Below, piece by piece: positions 14,106-24,780 of a stretch of 35,391 nucleotides of DNA. Source of the DNA: Daldinia sp. FL1419. Lineage: Eukaryota; Ascomycota; Sordariomycetes; Xylariales; Hypoxylaceae. Position 1 is the stretch's first letter; the number at the start of each line of letters is the position of its first letter. Made by a program: the position numbers and the translations under genes. The DNA is taken from positions 1 through 35,391 of the forward strand of contig MU623578.1 of NCBI GenBank assembly GCA_025201765.1, given 5' to 3'. Under the pieces are notes generated by a model. That model was not told the origin of the DNA, did not search any database, and saw nothing but the letters and a program-made list of their open reading frames with translations.

Positions 14106-14131
14106 CCAGGACGAAGTCCGGTATATTATAC
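14106..14131. other. Two adjacent dyads at the edge of the GC island
   Basis: GGAC (14109-14112) and GTCC (14116-14119) form a stem around GAA, extended by CC/GG with one bulged A. It is followed at once by GTATA-T-TATAC (14121-14131). Together they mark the left border of the island holding the GATAAG ladder and the 138-bp satellite. They could be a protein-binding or structured site. No known RNA family is recognised. Confidence 0.45.
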
Positions 14132-14160
14132 TGAAACTCTTCCAATAAATTACTATGGGA

Positions 14161-14265
14161 AATTAATAAGAAATTAATAAGTAATTAATAAGTAATTAAT
14201 AATAATTGATAAGAGTTGATAAGAGCTGATAAGAGCTGATAAGGTGGTTAATAAGCTAATAAGGG
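14161..14265. repeat. 10-11-bp tandem repeat with a GATAAG ladder
   Basis: About ten units drift from AAATTAATAAG on the left to AGCTGATAAG on the right. Four units contain TGATAAG at exact 10-bp steps: 14208, 14218, 14228 and 14238. GATAAG fits the HGATAR core bound by fungal GATA factors, and 10 bp is close to one helical turn, so the sites would lie on one face of the DNA. The left units look like G-to-A and C-to-T decayed versions of the right ones. Binding is inference. It could equally be a simple minisatellite next to the satellite array. Confidence 0.65.
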
Positions 14266-15240
14266 GTAAAAAAAACATACTAAAAATTTAAAGTTTAAGA
14301 AAACATTTATGATTGGGTACATCCTTTTCATTAGTAAGAATTCAAGTTGATCAGATAAGAAATAACTTATTTATATTAAATTTAAACTCTAATAGCTCCT
14401 GCAAGATATGCCCTAACCCTACACTTTTATCGTACGAAATTCTCTGATTTTAAAAATTGACGATTTTATCCTTAAGAACTTGAGCTGATTAGACAGGAAA
14501 ATAACTTCTGAGGTTTATTTATGTTAACCAGGAACTCTAATAGCTCTTGCAGGATATGCCCTACACTTCATTGTACGAATCTCTATGGAAAAACTGATGC
14601 TTGGGTGCATTCTAACTTGAGCTGATCAGACAGGAAAACAACTTTTGGATGTTTATTTATGTTGAACAGGAGCTCTAATTGAACAGGAGCTCTAATTGAA
14701 TAGGAGCTCCTGCAGGACATGCCCTGCAGTTTTATCATACCAAGCTCTATGGAAAAACTGATGCTTGGATGCATCCTAACTTGAGCTGATCAGACAGGAA
14801 AACAACTTCTGGAGGTTTATTTATGTTGAACAGGAGGTTTAATGGAACAGGAGCTCCTACAGGACATGCCCTGCAGTTTTATCGTACGAATCTCTATGGA
14901 AAAACTGATGATTGGGGGCATCCTAACTTGAACTGATCAAATAGGTAAATAATTTCTGAGGGCTTATACATTGAACATGAACTTTAATTGAACAGGAATT
15001 CCTGCAGTTTTATCGTACAAAGCTCTATGGAAAACTAATGATTCTATATTTGAGAACTTGAACTGATCAGACAGGAAAACAACTTTTGAGGGCTTATTTA
15101 TGTTGAATATGAGCTCTAGTAGCTCCTGCAGCTTATGCCCTGCAGTTTTATCGTACAAATCTCTATCGAAAACTGACGATTCTATGCTTGAGAGCTTAAG
15201 CTGATCGGATAAGAAAGACAACTCTCGAGGGCCTATTTAT

Positions 15241-15300
15241 GTCCAAAAGAGCTGTGGAGACCTGGAGGGTCTGGCTCTAAGGAGGTTAATAAGGTCTCTA
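15241..15300. repeat. Module B, copy 1, inserted in the satellite
   Basis: Sequence foreign to the 138-bp unit begins after TTATTTAT in the seventh unit, at the same unit position as copy 2. It includes GAGACCTGGAGGGTCTGGCT and GGAGGTTAATAAGGTCTC and is followed by unique GC-rich sequence to about 15340, where the normal unit resumes at GTAGGAGCTCTAATAGCTC. This explains the 234-bp spacing between units seven and eight. Confidence 0.65.
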
Positions 15301-15749
15301 TAGGAGAGTATCTATGACCTAATCGCTCTACACCGGTTCAGTAGGAGCTCTAATAGCTCTTACAGGATATGCCCTGCAGTTTTATCGTACAAATCTCTAT
15401 AGAAAACTAATGATTCTATGCTTAAGAACTTGAGCTGATCAGACAGGAAAACAACTCCTGGAGGTTTATTTACGTTGAGTAGGAGCTCTAATAGTTCCTG
15501 CAGGATATGCCCTATACTTTTATTGTACGAATCTCTATGGAAAAATTAATGATTCTATACTTGAGAACTTGAGCTGATCAGATAGGAAAATAATTTCTAA
15601 AGGTTTATTTACGTACTAAAAAGCGTTAGATTGGCGGATTTCGTCTTGGCCTTGTTATCCTAATTTATTATTATAGAAAAATTGATAATTTTATATTTGA
15701 GAATTTAAGCTGATCAGATAGGAAAATAACATCTGAAGGCTTATTTACG

Positions 15750-15810
15750 TATTAAAAAGCTTGTAGAAACCTTAGAAAGGTTGGTTTTATGGAGGTTAAT
15801 AAAGTTTGTA
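15750..15810. repeat. Module B, copy 2, at the end of the satellite
   Basis: It aligns with 15241-15300, with mostly transition differences: TTAAAAAGCTTGTAGAAACC, then TTAGAAAGGTTGGTTTTATG, then GAGGTTAATAAAGTTTGTAG. It starts after TTATTTACG in the last unit and ends the array. A third partial start, ACTAAAAAGCGTTAG, lies at about 15614 in the ninth unit. The satellite may therefore have a larger composite unit in which module B has usually been lost. Confidence 0.6.
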
Positions 15811-15813
15811 GCT

Positions 15814-15870
15814 TTAATTACGTAATTATATTAAAAAGGTCTTGTAATTTTAATTATGTAATTATATTAA
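15814..15870. repeat. Two 21-bp direct repeats, one centred on AATTACGTAATT
   Basis: TTAATTACGTAATTATATTA plus A (15814-15834) recurs with a single C-to-T change at 15850-15870, a period of 36 bp. The first copy contains the perfect 12-bp palindrome AATTACGTAATT (15816-15827). The single difference at CpG is the type of change expected from cytosine deamination. A TGACTCA heptamer follows at 15931. Confidence 0.6.
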
Positions 15871-16765
15871 GTTACAGCCTTTTGTAAGAATTTACCTTTA
15901 AAAGAAAAAAAAACATTTATGTAATTGGGGTGACTCAATTATAAAAATAATTAAAAAAGAAATTTAATTAAAAACATAAGAATAATTTTATATAATTATA
16001 GGTAGAAGTTGGATTATATTTTCTTTAAAAGTTCTTTTAATTAAATATTGCCTAAATGTTATTATACTGATATTTAATGAAGTTTTAAACTGTGTAATTT
16101 AAGTAAGAGCAATAGATGAATTATTAAAAATAATATAGGCTATGTTAATGTTAATATTATATAAAATTAAAAAAATAATTATTTTAATAATATATATAAA
16201 TTTATATAATAATATAAATATTAAAAATAAGTTATTTAATTAATATTTATTTATAAATATTAAGTGTTTAACAATTTAATTATTTTGATTAAACCATTCC
16301 TCCTACCTAAAAAGACTTCTATACCTTCTGATACTTCTCCTTCCCTATTATATATTTTATAAGATACTATTATCACTTATTTATTACTATTAATATAAAT
16401 ATGGATAAAATAAAATTACCAATAAATTTTTTAATTTATATTAATAATTTATTTTAGGGTTGGATCTAAGTTTTTAAAGGTGATATTGGTTTGTAGAACC
16501 TTTATTGTAAATGATTAATAATTATTAGATTCTTTTTCTTTTTACTTTATAAAATGAAATACATATTATTGGATAGGTGAGAAGTAAGGTGGAATAAATA
16601 AAAATAAATTTATAAGGATGGCTTAAGGGATTAGAAATAAAAATATTTTAAGAAATAAGCCTTAAGAAGAAATATTATATTAAAATGAAAATATATTATG
16701 GAAAACCTAATAAAAAAAGGAGTTAAAGGGCTAGGTATATATATTTAGGCATTTAATTAATAAGT
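15871..16765. other. AT-rich gene-free stretch after the satellite
   Basis: It includes TGACTCA (15931-15937), which matches a Gcn4/AP-1-type site but has no gene beside it. The phrase AAACATTTATGTAATTGGGG at 15911 resembles AAACATTTATGATTGGGTA at 14301, at the left edge of the array, so the satellite is flanked by related sequence. No coding is seen. Confidence 0.55.
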
Positions 16766-17029
16766 AGGTATTAAAAAAGTTAATATATCTTTTATCAAAA
16801 TATATAAAAATATTAAATATTAAATTAATATTTAAATAATAATATAAATTTTTAAGAAATTAATTGAAATTAATATAATATATAAAATTAAATAAATATT
16901 AATATAATATTTTTATTTATTTATTTTTATTTTGATATATATATTAAAATTATAGAAATAATATTTAATAAAAAATATTAAATATTATATCAATATTTAG
17001 CAAAGGAATATACCACCTTTTTTAATACC
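16766..17029. mobile_element. MITE-like element, copy 2 (264 bp)
   Basis: The left end AGGTATTAAAAAAGTTAATA and the right end ACCACCTTTTTTAATACCT are inverted repeats. The first ~120 bp align colinearly with copy 1 (7431-7550), including a phrase near AAATATTAAATTAATATTTA. The middle holds about 75 bp absent from copy 1, after which the right end aligns again. The AGGTATT ends correspond to AGGCATY in copy 1, a C-to-T shift. No reading frame is present. Two colinear copies with matching ends make a transposed origin likely. Confidence 0.65.
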
Positions 17030-17100
17030 TGCCTAATTAGGTATATATTACGAATAAAATATTTAAATATTGTTTAAGTAATGAATTAATTTAGGTAGGT

Positions 17101-17270
17101 AAAGTGGGGTAAATGTAAAATAATGTAAATAAATGTAAAATAATGTAAATAAATATAAAATAATATAGGTAAATGTAAAAGAATGTAGGTAAATGTAAAA
17201 GAATGTAGGTAAATATAAAAGAATATAGGTAAATATAAAATAATATAAATAAATATAAAATAATAATTAA
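17101..17270. repeat. 20-bp minisatellite, about eight units
   Basis: Units of AAATGTAAAAGAATGTAGGT start at 17111 and repeat every 20 bases to about 17265, each made of two similar 10-bp halves. Central units (17171-17210) keep TG and GG, while the outer units read TA and AA at the same positions. This pattern fits G-to-A decay from the edges. It starts about 80 bp after the right end of MITE copy 2. Confidence 0.85.
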
Positions 17271-20200
17271 TATAAAATAATATAAGTAGATTATAGATTA
17301 GTATTATTTTTTAATTAATAATCTTTTATTAATATTAAATATGGTTGGTATAAATATTATATTTGGAAAGTTGTGTAATAAATTTAGGATTAAGGTATTT
17401 ATATAAGTGTTAAAAAGAGATATTAATTATTTGTAAAAGAGAAAGGGGATATTTAAAATATATTTTAATTTTTAGATTTTTAAATATATTAAAATAATTC
17501 CTTAATTTATCTATGGTGACCTTTAGCCAGTTATTAATTTTAATTATTTAATATTTATATTTTTATTTTAATTATGGGTGTTAAAGTAGTATTATTAGTT
17601 CTTAAAATGGGCTTTAGTGTTTATGTTAATTAATATAATACTTTTGATATTTAATATTTATTTTAAAGATTTAAATAAGGTTATATTAATGGTTTTGGAA
17701 ATATTTTGTTTATTTTATATAATATTTATTAAGGTTTGTTACTATTCTGACCAAACCTATTCTTTTATTTAATATAAGTAATAATATAATATTTATATAT
17801 TATTAATATTTAAAGCAATATTTTGTAAGTTTTATTAGGTTCTTTTAGGGTTCTTAATTTAAATATTATTTATTGTTGGTGGTATAATTACTAAGTTTAA
17901 ATATGATTATAATAAGATATCTTGGATTTTTATTAATATTATTTTTGAAGGTATTTTATATAAATTGTTTATATTTCTTTATATAAAAGTCCAAATGTTT
18001 TTTTTAAGGGTAATAATTTGAGCTATTATATGGTTTTATTGTGAGTTTGTGTTATTTATAATTTCTTTAATATTTTTAGCCTTTATAATAATAATGAATA
18101 AGATTTTATTTTGTTATATATATATGTTTATTATTAATTTATTTCTTTGGTGTATAATTGGTATTTAAAGCGATTTAATTCTTAGGTTATATAATAGGGG
18201 GGTAATCTAGGAACATTTGGAGGATTAGTAGGAATTAAAATAAGAAGATTGTAAAGGGGATATTATATAATTATTTATTATTATTATGTAATTTAAAGAT
18301 ATATATTTAGAAATAGCTTGTTCTTATCCTACTATAATTATATGTAATCCCAACTATATATATCTTCTTTATTTATTTGATTCTGAATATTAGTGTGTTA
18401 ATCAGTTTATATATTATGGAATTTATATGCTATTAAATACCTATATAAGATTGGATATTCTTTAACTATTTTATTTTTTAATAATTATAATATATTATTT
18501 ATTTTTTTTATATATTATATTTTTATTTTGTATAATAAACCTCCTTTTGGAATAATTAGAGGCCTTTTGGGCTTATTAGTGCAGGATTATTGAGTTAGGA
18601 ATTAATCTAATTTTTAACAATATAAAATCATTATTTAGGGAATATTATTTAATTTTATAGGAGTTATAGGAAATTAAATCTAATTATAATAAATTTCTAT
18701 TAATATAGATATTAAAAAATGTGATTATATTTAATTATATTAATAAATAGTTTAATAAATAAAATTTTTTAATTAAAAAAATAAAATTTTAAATTTTAAG
18801 TAGATTATTCGAATTTATCTATTAAAAAAATGGAAAAGTTTATTTTTTACTTTTTTAGCTTTTTTTTTAATAAAGATTTTTTGAAATGATTTAAGCCTTT
18901 AAATATTACAGTTAAGGAAATATATATAATATATATTATTTATGTAATTATTTATGTGGAAAATTGTTAGTTGAAGAAAATATAATGTTAAATTATAATT
19001 AGGGTTTTATAAGTTGGTTTTAAAGAATAATCTTCTTATTTTTTCTTAGTATTTATTTAGGTATTTATAATTTAAATCTAATTATAAAAGTAAGTTATTT
19101 TATAAAGGTTGGATTTTAATATGTTTTATGTTTAATAATGAAAAGTGTATAATTTAATATTAGATATGTTATGTAATATATAAATAATATATTTTAAAAA
19201 GGTTATATATAATTATATTTATAATTAGAAATTTGTTAGAGTTTTGGGTTATTGTATTACGGTAATATTTTGAATGTAGGTAATTAAAGGTAAGTATTTT
19301 TTTAGGTATATATAGGTAAGTATATATGATTTATAAAGGAATAATTATATCTTATTTATAGGTAAAGTATTATTTCCTTAAAATAGTGAATTAAAGAAAT
19401 CTTAATTTAATAAAATAATATTGTTGGTTAATATAAGGGAATAATATTTTTATATATTTTAATATAATGTTTATAAGAATATGATTTTCTTATTTAATTT
19501 TAAATTTATTTATAAAATAGGTTATAATTATATTAATATATTTTGAAAGAAGTTAGTTAATAGAAGCATTAAAAACTTTTTCCTATATCTATAAAGTAAT
19601 TTTAATATGGTTGTTAATATATTAAATAATTGTGGATTTCATTAAAATGGAAAGATGATTTATTTTTTTAAAATAATTATTAAATTAGTAATGAATAAAT
19701 TTGTTATAAATATTAGTTGATATTATTAATGAAGTTTGATTTATAGGTTCTCCTTTAATTAATATATGTATATATTTTATAAGATGTATATGTATAAAGA
19801 TAACCTTTATATATATAATTATATATATTTAAAAGATGTGAATAGTTTTTTTATATTTATTAAGTTTATATAAAATAATGTAGTATAATAGTGAAACCTT
19901 TTTTTTTTATGGTAAATCTAGTAATATGTAAAGGGTTTTGTGGAAGTGATTCTAGAATTATAAGATCTTTATATATATTAGGGTTATTTAATACCTTTAT
20001 ATTCTTTTTAAAGTAGATAGGGGTCTGAGTTGTAATATAGTAATGGATTTTAAGTATTGGATAGTAAAAATTAATTGATTTAATTGGGTAAATTTTTAAG
20101 TTTTAATTATAAATAAAATTATTTTAATTATATTAGATTTGTAATTAATTATAAAAATAGTAAGTTAATTATTATAATCCTTATCCTTTAAATATAATAA

Positions 20201-22027
20201 TAATATAAAAGATTTTTTAATATTAACCTAGAATAGGAGTAATGGCTTCTTTATAATATTATCTTTATAAATCCTTATGATTTAAATGGTAATATTAAAA
20301 ACTTTTATTTTTTAAACCTGGTTGCTGAAGTATGATATTAATAAGTATGTTTTTATTATCTTTATTAGATTTATTTATTTAAGAATTGTTGGATTATTAT
20401 TTAAATGGTTGAATATATGGGTTATATGAGGTAAAAGTTCTTATATTGTATTAAATAATTATAATTGGTTAATATTGTGGGGGTAGGTAAATGTTTAATA
20501 AAGTATATCTTTCCAAATTAATAGATATATATTTTGGTAGTATATGAAAAATAATTTTAATTATTTTTAGAAATTACATCTTAGATTTAAGGTGATCTTA
20601 TAGAAGTTCCGTAATTTGAAAATTAATTTCCAATATTATTTGGCTTAATTTAATAATTTTAATAAATTTAAGTTTTTGTAATGTTATATTAAATTTTTCT
20701 TTGTTTTAAATTATGGAGATAAAATAAGCAGGAATCTTAATTATTTTACCATTAATATTCTAATTGAATGAAAGAAATCTTATTAAGTGAAATAAATTGA
20801 TTGGTATAGGTGTATTTAATTAATCTAAAATATAAGAAAGATTTTGGACATTTGGGTCTAATTGATCAAAAATGTGGTAAAATTAAGTAGTTAGTGATGG
20901 ATTATAAGGAATTATATTAATTTAATGGTATAATATAAGTTTAGTTTTTTTGGAGGTCTTTAGAAAATAGTTTAGGGTTTTATAATTGTAAATATTATAA
21001 TATGTATTTATTATAATATAAAAAATACCTATTACCATTAATAGACTATTATATTGAAAGGAGGAATAGATTAAGCTTACTCTTAGAATATCTCTTATAT
21101 ATAGATTAAGGGAATATGTTAGAATATAATTTTTTATATATTTTTTTATTATACCTTGAAAATTAATAAGTATTTTATAGATGTTATATTTTATTTGGAA
21201 GAAATTAGGTAAGTCTGAAAATTGGGTAAAGTATATAAAGAATGAATTTAATAAGAGAGAGTAAATATAGAAAAGGTTTTCTTAAATTGTAATTATAATA
21301 TTTATTAATTTTTCATTATTATATACATATATAAGATATATTGTAAAAACTTTATAATATTAAAATACCTAATCAAAATTAAATTAATATTAGGCAATTA
21401 TTATAAATGATAGGATTTTATTATATTTTTATATAATAGTATTATGGGATTGGAATAGTTAATAAATATATAATTATTTATGGGGGCCTATAGATACCAT
21501 TTTGCCAAAATTAAAATTTTAAGGTAATTAAATTTAATTTAAGAAAGTGCAGCCTTGATTTTATTAATTAATACTTGAAATTTAATAATTAATATTTATG
21601 TTTTATATAATTTAAATAAATATATTTTTAATAATAATTTAATAAAGTATATATATTGATAAAATAGGTAATATATTATTAAAATGAGGTTTAAATATAT
21701 TATATATTTAGGTATATTATATATAAAGGTATTTACATTTATTTTATTGTTCCCCCCTTTATTCTAATAATAAATAATTAAATAAAATATAATTATATAA
21801 ATATATATAATATTATTATTATATTAAAGTTATAGGTAAATATCTTAAATTATAATATTTTAAATTAAGATTAAATAAATATATATAAACATATATATTC
21901 TCATATATAAATACCTTTATAAATACCTTTATAAATAATATATAAATAATTTCATAAATAGAATTGTAAATATCATAATATAAAATGCCTTAAATACCTA
22001 AGTATGTATAATTTATTATATTTAGTT
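17271..22027. other. G/T-skewed AT-rich block without genes
   Basis: Over more than 4 kb, G far outnumbers C on the plus strand and T tends to exceed A. Several 60-base lines between 18960 and 19320 hold many G and no C. No gene is readable. Short frame pieces on the minus strand near 17600-17760 (for example FGQNSNKP and LKPILRTNNTTLTPI) may be remnants of a coding element whose reading strand is A/C-rich. They are too broken to name. Confidence 0.55.
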
Positions 22028-22090
22028 ATTTAAATCATATTTATTTAAATCATATTTATTTAAATCATACCCATAGTTATTTAAATTATA
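22028..22090. repeat. 15-bp tandem repeat, three units plus partials
   Basis: ATTTAAATCATATTT repeats at 22028, 22043 and 22058, followed by a decayed partial, GTTATTTAAATTATAT. It is a small local array with no gene beside it. Confidence 0.7.
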
Positions 22091-22189
22091 TCATATTAAA
22101 TAAAAATAATAATATATTAAAATAAAAATATATTATATAAAATCCTCTTTATATATATAAATATATTTAAATAATATATATATATCCTA

Positions 22190-22385
22190 TATTTTAGGTT
22201 TAGTACCTAAAATAGATGGTTTATCTGTACCTTAAGTATAATATTATTTTTTTTAATTTAAAATCCTAATTTTGGTAAAGTGGTACTTATTAGCCTTTGT
22301 AGAATTAGAAGTAGATAATTTTGTATACCACATACCCCTAAAAAGGTTTGCAGGGGTTGGTCCTCTTTCCTACCCCAACATTAAA
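22190..22385. other. Less degraded patch in AT-rich DNA
   Basis: Composition is noticeably more mixed than on either side, with GGTTTAGTACCTAAAATAG, GTATACCACATACCCCTA and GCAGGGGTTGGTCCTC. A possible stem pairs GGGGT with ACCCC near 22354-22377. It has no open frame and no match I recognise. It may be the remnant of an element or gene edge. Confidence 0.4.
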
Positions 22386-24780
22386 TATATTAATTAATTA
22401 ATTATATTAAAATTTAATGGGAATTAAAAAAGGTGTTTATAATTGATTATATATTTTAATAATTTTTATAAAATTGTAAAATAATTTATATTATTTTTAA
22501 AATAATATATATTTTTATATAAGTAAATTAAATTCTAATTTCTTATATATGTCCTATTTTATTAGAATTGTAAATTTTAATAGAGTAGGAAGTAATATAG
22601 TATTATATAATCAATAAAATTAATTTTGAAGATTAATTTAAAATTATATTATATGATTTATTTCCTATTATAATTTATTATATAATCTAATATAATTATA
22701 ATATTTAATATTAAATTAATTTTAATATTAATAAAAAATATATAAAAATTAAATAAATGGATGTATATGTTAAATTTATTAAATATAATATATATTTAGG
22801 TATTAATAATGGTTGGAATTTGATATTAATAAATATATAGATATATATTATAAATTAGCCAATATTTGTCTAAAATTTAATAAATAAATATATAATTATT
22901 TAATTATTACTTATTTAATTAAATAAATATATATATAATTTAAGATAATTATACCTATAAAAAATACATATATTAATCTGGAGTTTAAGGGAATTAAACT
23001 TTAAGTATTAATTAGGATTACCTATATTATAACTATATATATTAGGTTTATTATATATTCTATTAAAACCCTAATTAATTTAAAAATTTATTAAATTAAT
23101 TTTATTATATAATATATAGAATTTTAAAATTAATAATTTATTATATCATTATTTTTATAATATTTAAATTATTATAAATATTTATAGGTTTAAATTATAT
23201 ATAATATCCTAATATTATAAAAGGTAATTTGGTTATATCTTAAGAAACTTTTATATATTTCTATAATATTTAAAATTCCAAAAATATAGGTATAATGGCA
23301 ACCCATTTTTATTTATATTATAAATTTTTTATATATTATTCATTTTAATTAAAATATAGGTTTTTAAATAGGTAAATCTATAAAAATCCATAAAACTAAA
23401 AATTATTTATATAAGTAAGAAATTTATATTTAATAATAGAAATAAATAATATGGGAATTATAATAATTGTATAAATTATGGAATAAATATATATAATTAA
23501 TATAAATATTTTTAGATTTATATTTTCTAAATTAAAGGAGTATGTAATTTTTAGAGTAGATGTGTAATTAATATTTAAATAAGGTTTACTTAAATATAAT
23601 TAATATTAATAACTATAATCTTTTAATTAATTTAATATTATAATTCTTTTTTTTTTAAAAAAAAAAGAAAATTTCCTTACTTTAAAAAAAGAATTAATTT
23701 ATGAAAATATTAATATATTATTAGAAATATCTTAAAAATTTTAATTATTATATCCTATATTATATTAAAGTATAAATTATAATTAAATAAGTAGATTTTT
23801 AGCTTATTAATCAAAAATTCAATATTATAAATTTTTATATATAGTTATGGGTATAGGTATAAATCCTTTTAAATATAAATTAAATATTAATAGGATAGAT
23901 ATATTTTCTTAATTAAAAGTAGTGGAGGAAAGTTTATTTGTTATGGAAGATTTATTAAAATAGATGTAGAATCTTATAAATATAATAAGAAATCTTATTA
24001 ATAAAATAGATTTTATAAGGTGGAAGATATATAAATAAAGGAGAAGTATTATAGGGTTAGGTTAAGTAATAAGTTTTTTAAGGATTAATTTATATAAATT
24101 TATTTTAAATATAAGAATTTAATATAATTAATTAAATATTAATGAGAATAAGATATTAGAAAAAGTGATGGAAGAAAGAATAATGTGTTAAGAAAATAAA
24201 GATATTAATATTTAATTTAAAATAAATTTCTTTTAAATTTTTTAAAAGTTAAATTATATTAAGAATGGAATTTATAATTTGGGGTATAAATTAAATTATA
24301 ATATTAATTAATAATAATATATGTTATATTTTTTTTATATAATATATTATTATAATATTATATTATTTCTAGGGTTAAAAATCTATTATATACTTAATAT
24401 TTTTATTATTATATATAATAGTTATTATTAATATATAAAATTAATAATATTTTATATTATTGTTGAAAGGATAGTATCTTAATATTAAATAAATAATTAC
24501 CTTATTTTAATTTTATAAGGATAAATAACTTACATTATCCACTTCATTTATATCTAAATGGGAAAAATTATTACCAAATCTTATAAAAGTATAGGTTATA
24601 AAGATTAATATATCTATTATAAAAGTGATAAATAAAGTTATTAAAAAAAATTAAAATAGGGATTATAACCCTTATTATATATTTATTATAATATTTTTTT
24701 GGGATAATATAGGTATAATATTTTAAATATATTTTAAAATGAAATTCTAAATAAAAATATAAATTAAATTAATCCCTTTT
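22386..24780. other. AT-rich gene-free stretch
   Basis: No gene is seen. Purine-rich, lysine/glutamate-like translations occur near 23930-24190 but stop too often to define a frame. It holds the T10A10 palindrome described separately. Confidence 0.55.
23644..23669. repeat. 26-bp perfect palindrome of T10A10
   Basis: TTC plus ten T is followed directly by ten A plus GAA, giving a perfect palindrome with no spacer. Rigid A/T tracts of this kind exclude nucleosomes. Here it is probably a by-product of homopolymer growth in AT-rich DNA. Confidence 0.7.

Larger units (their letters stand above)
14300..15815. repeat. ~138-bp satellite array, about ten units, with built-in hairpins
   Basis: The anchor GCTGATCAGACAGGAAA (with variants) recurs at 14346, 14484, 14621, 14784, 14932, 15062, 15200, 15434, 15573 and 15709. 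Most spacings are 136-139 bp, with outliers of 163, 148, 130 and 234 bp. In order, each unit has the anchor, TTTATTTATGTTGAACAGG, then dyad AGGAGCT-CTAAT-AGCTCCT, then dyad CTGCAGG-AYATGC-CCTGCAG (perfect at 14710-14729), then TCGTACGA or a decayed form, then CTCTATGGAAAAACTGATGAT and GAGAACTTGA. GC content is far above the surroundings and CpG survives. Units 3-5 carry extra copies of a 17-bp TTGAACAGGAGCTCTAA block (14662, 14679, 14696). Lengths are often not multiples of three and both strands are broken, so protein coding is unlikely. It may be a species-specific satellite. Confidence 0.9.

Noticed and set aside
14583..15221. Two minus-strand ORFs of 63 and 85 codons in the satellite, both containing a FLSDQLKL-like repeat
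   Set aside because: They are readings of the 138-bp tandem unit. Unit lengths of 137, 163, 148 and 130 bp break the frame between units, so no protein is conserved.
14590..15430. CTGATGA followed by GAAAAC in satellite units, reminiscent of a hammerhead ribozyme core
   Set aside because: No stem II pairs between CTGATGA and a following GAAA, and the expected stems I and III are absent.
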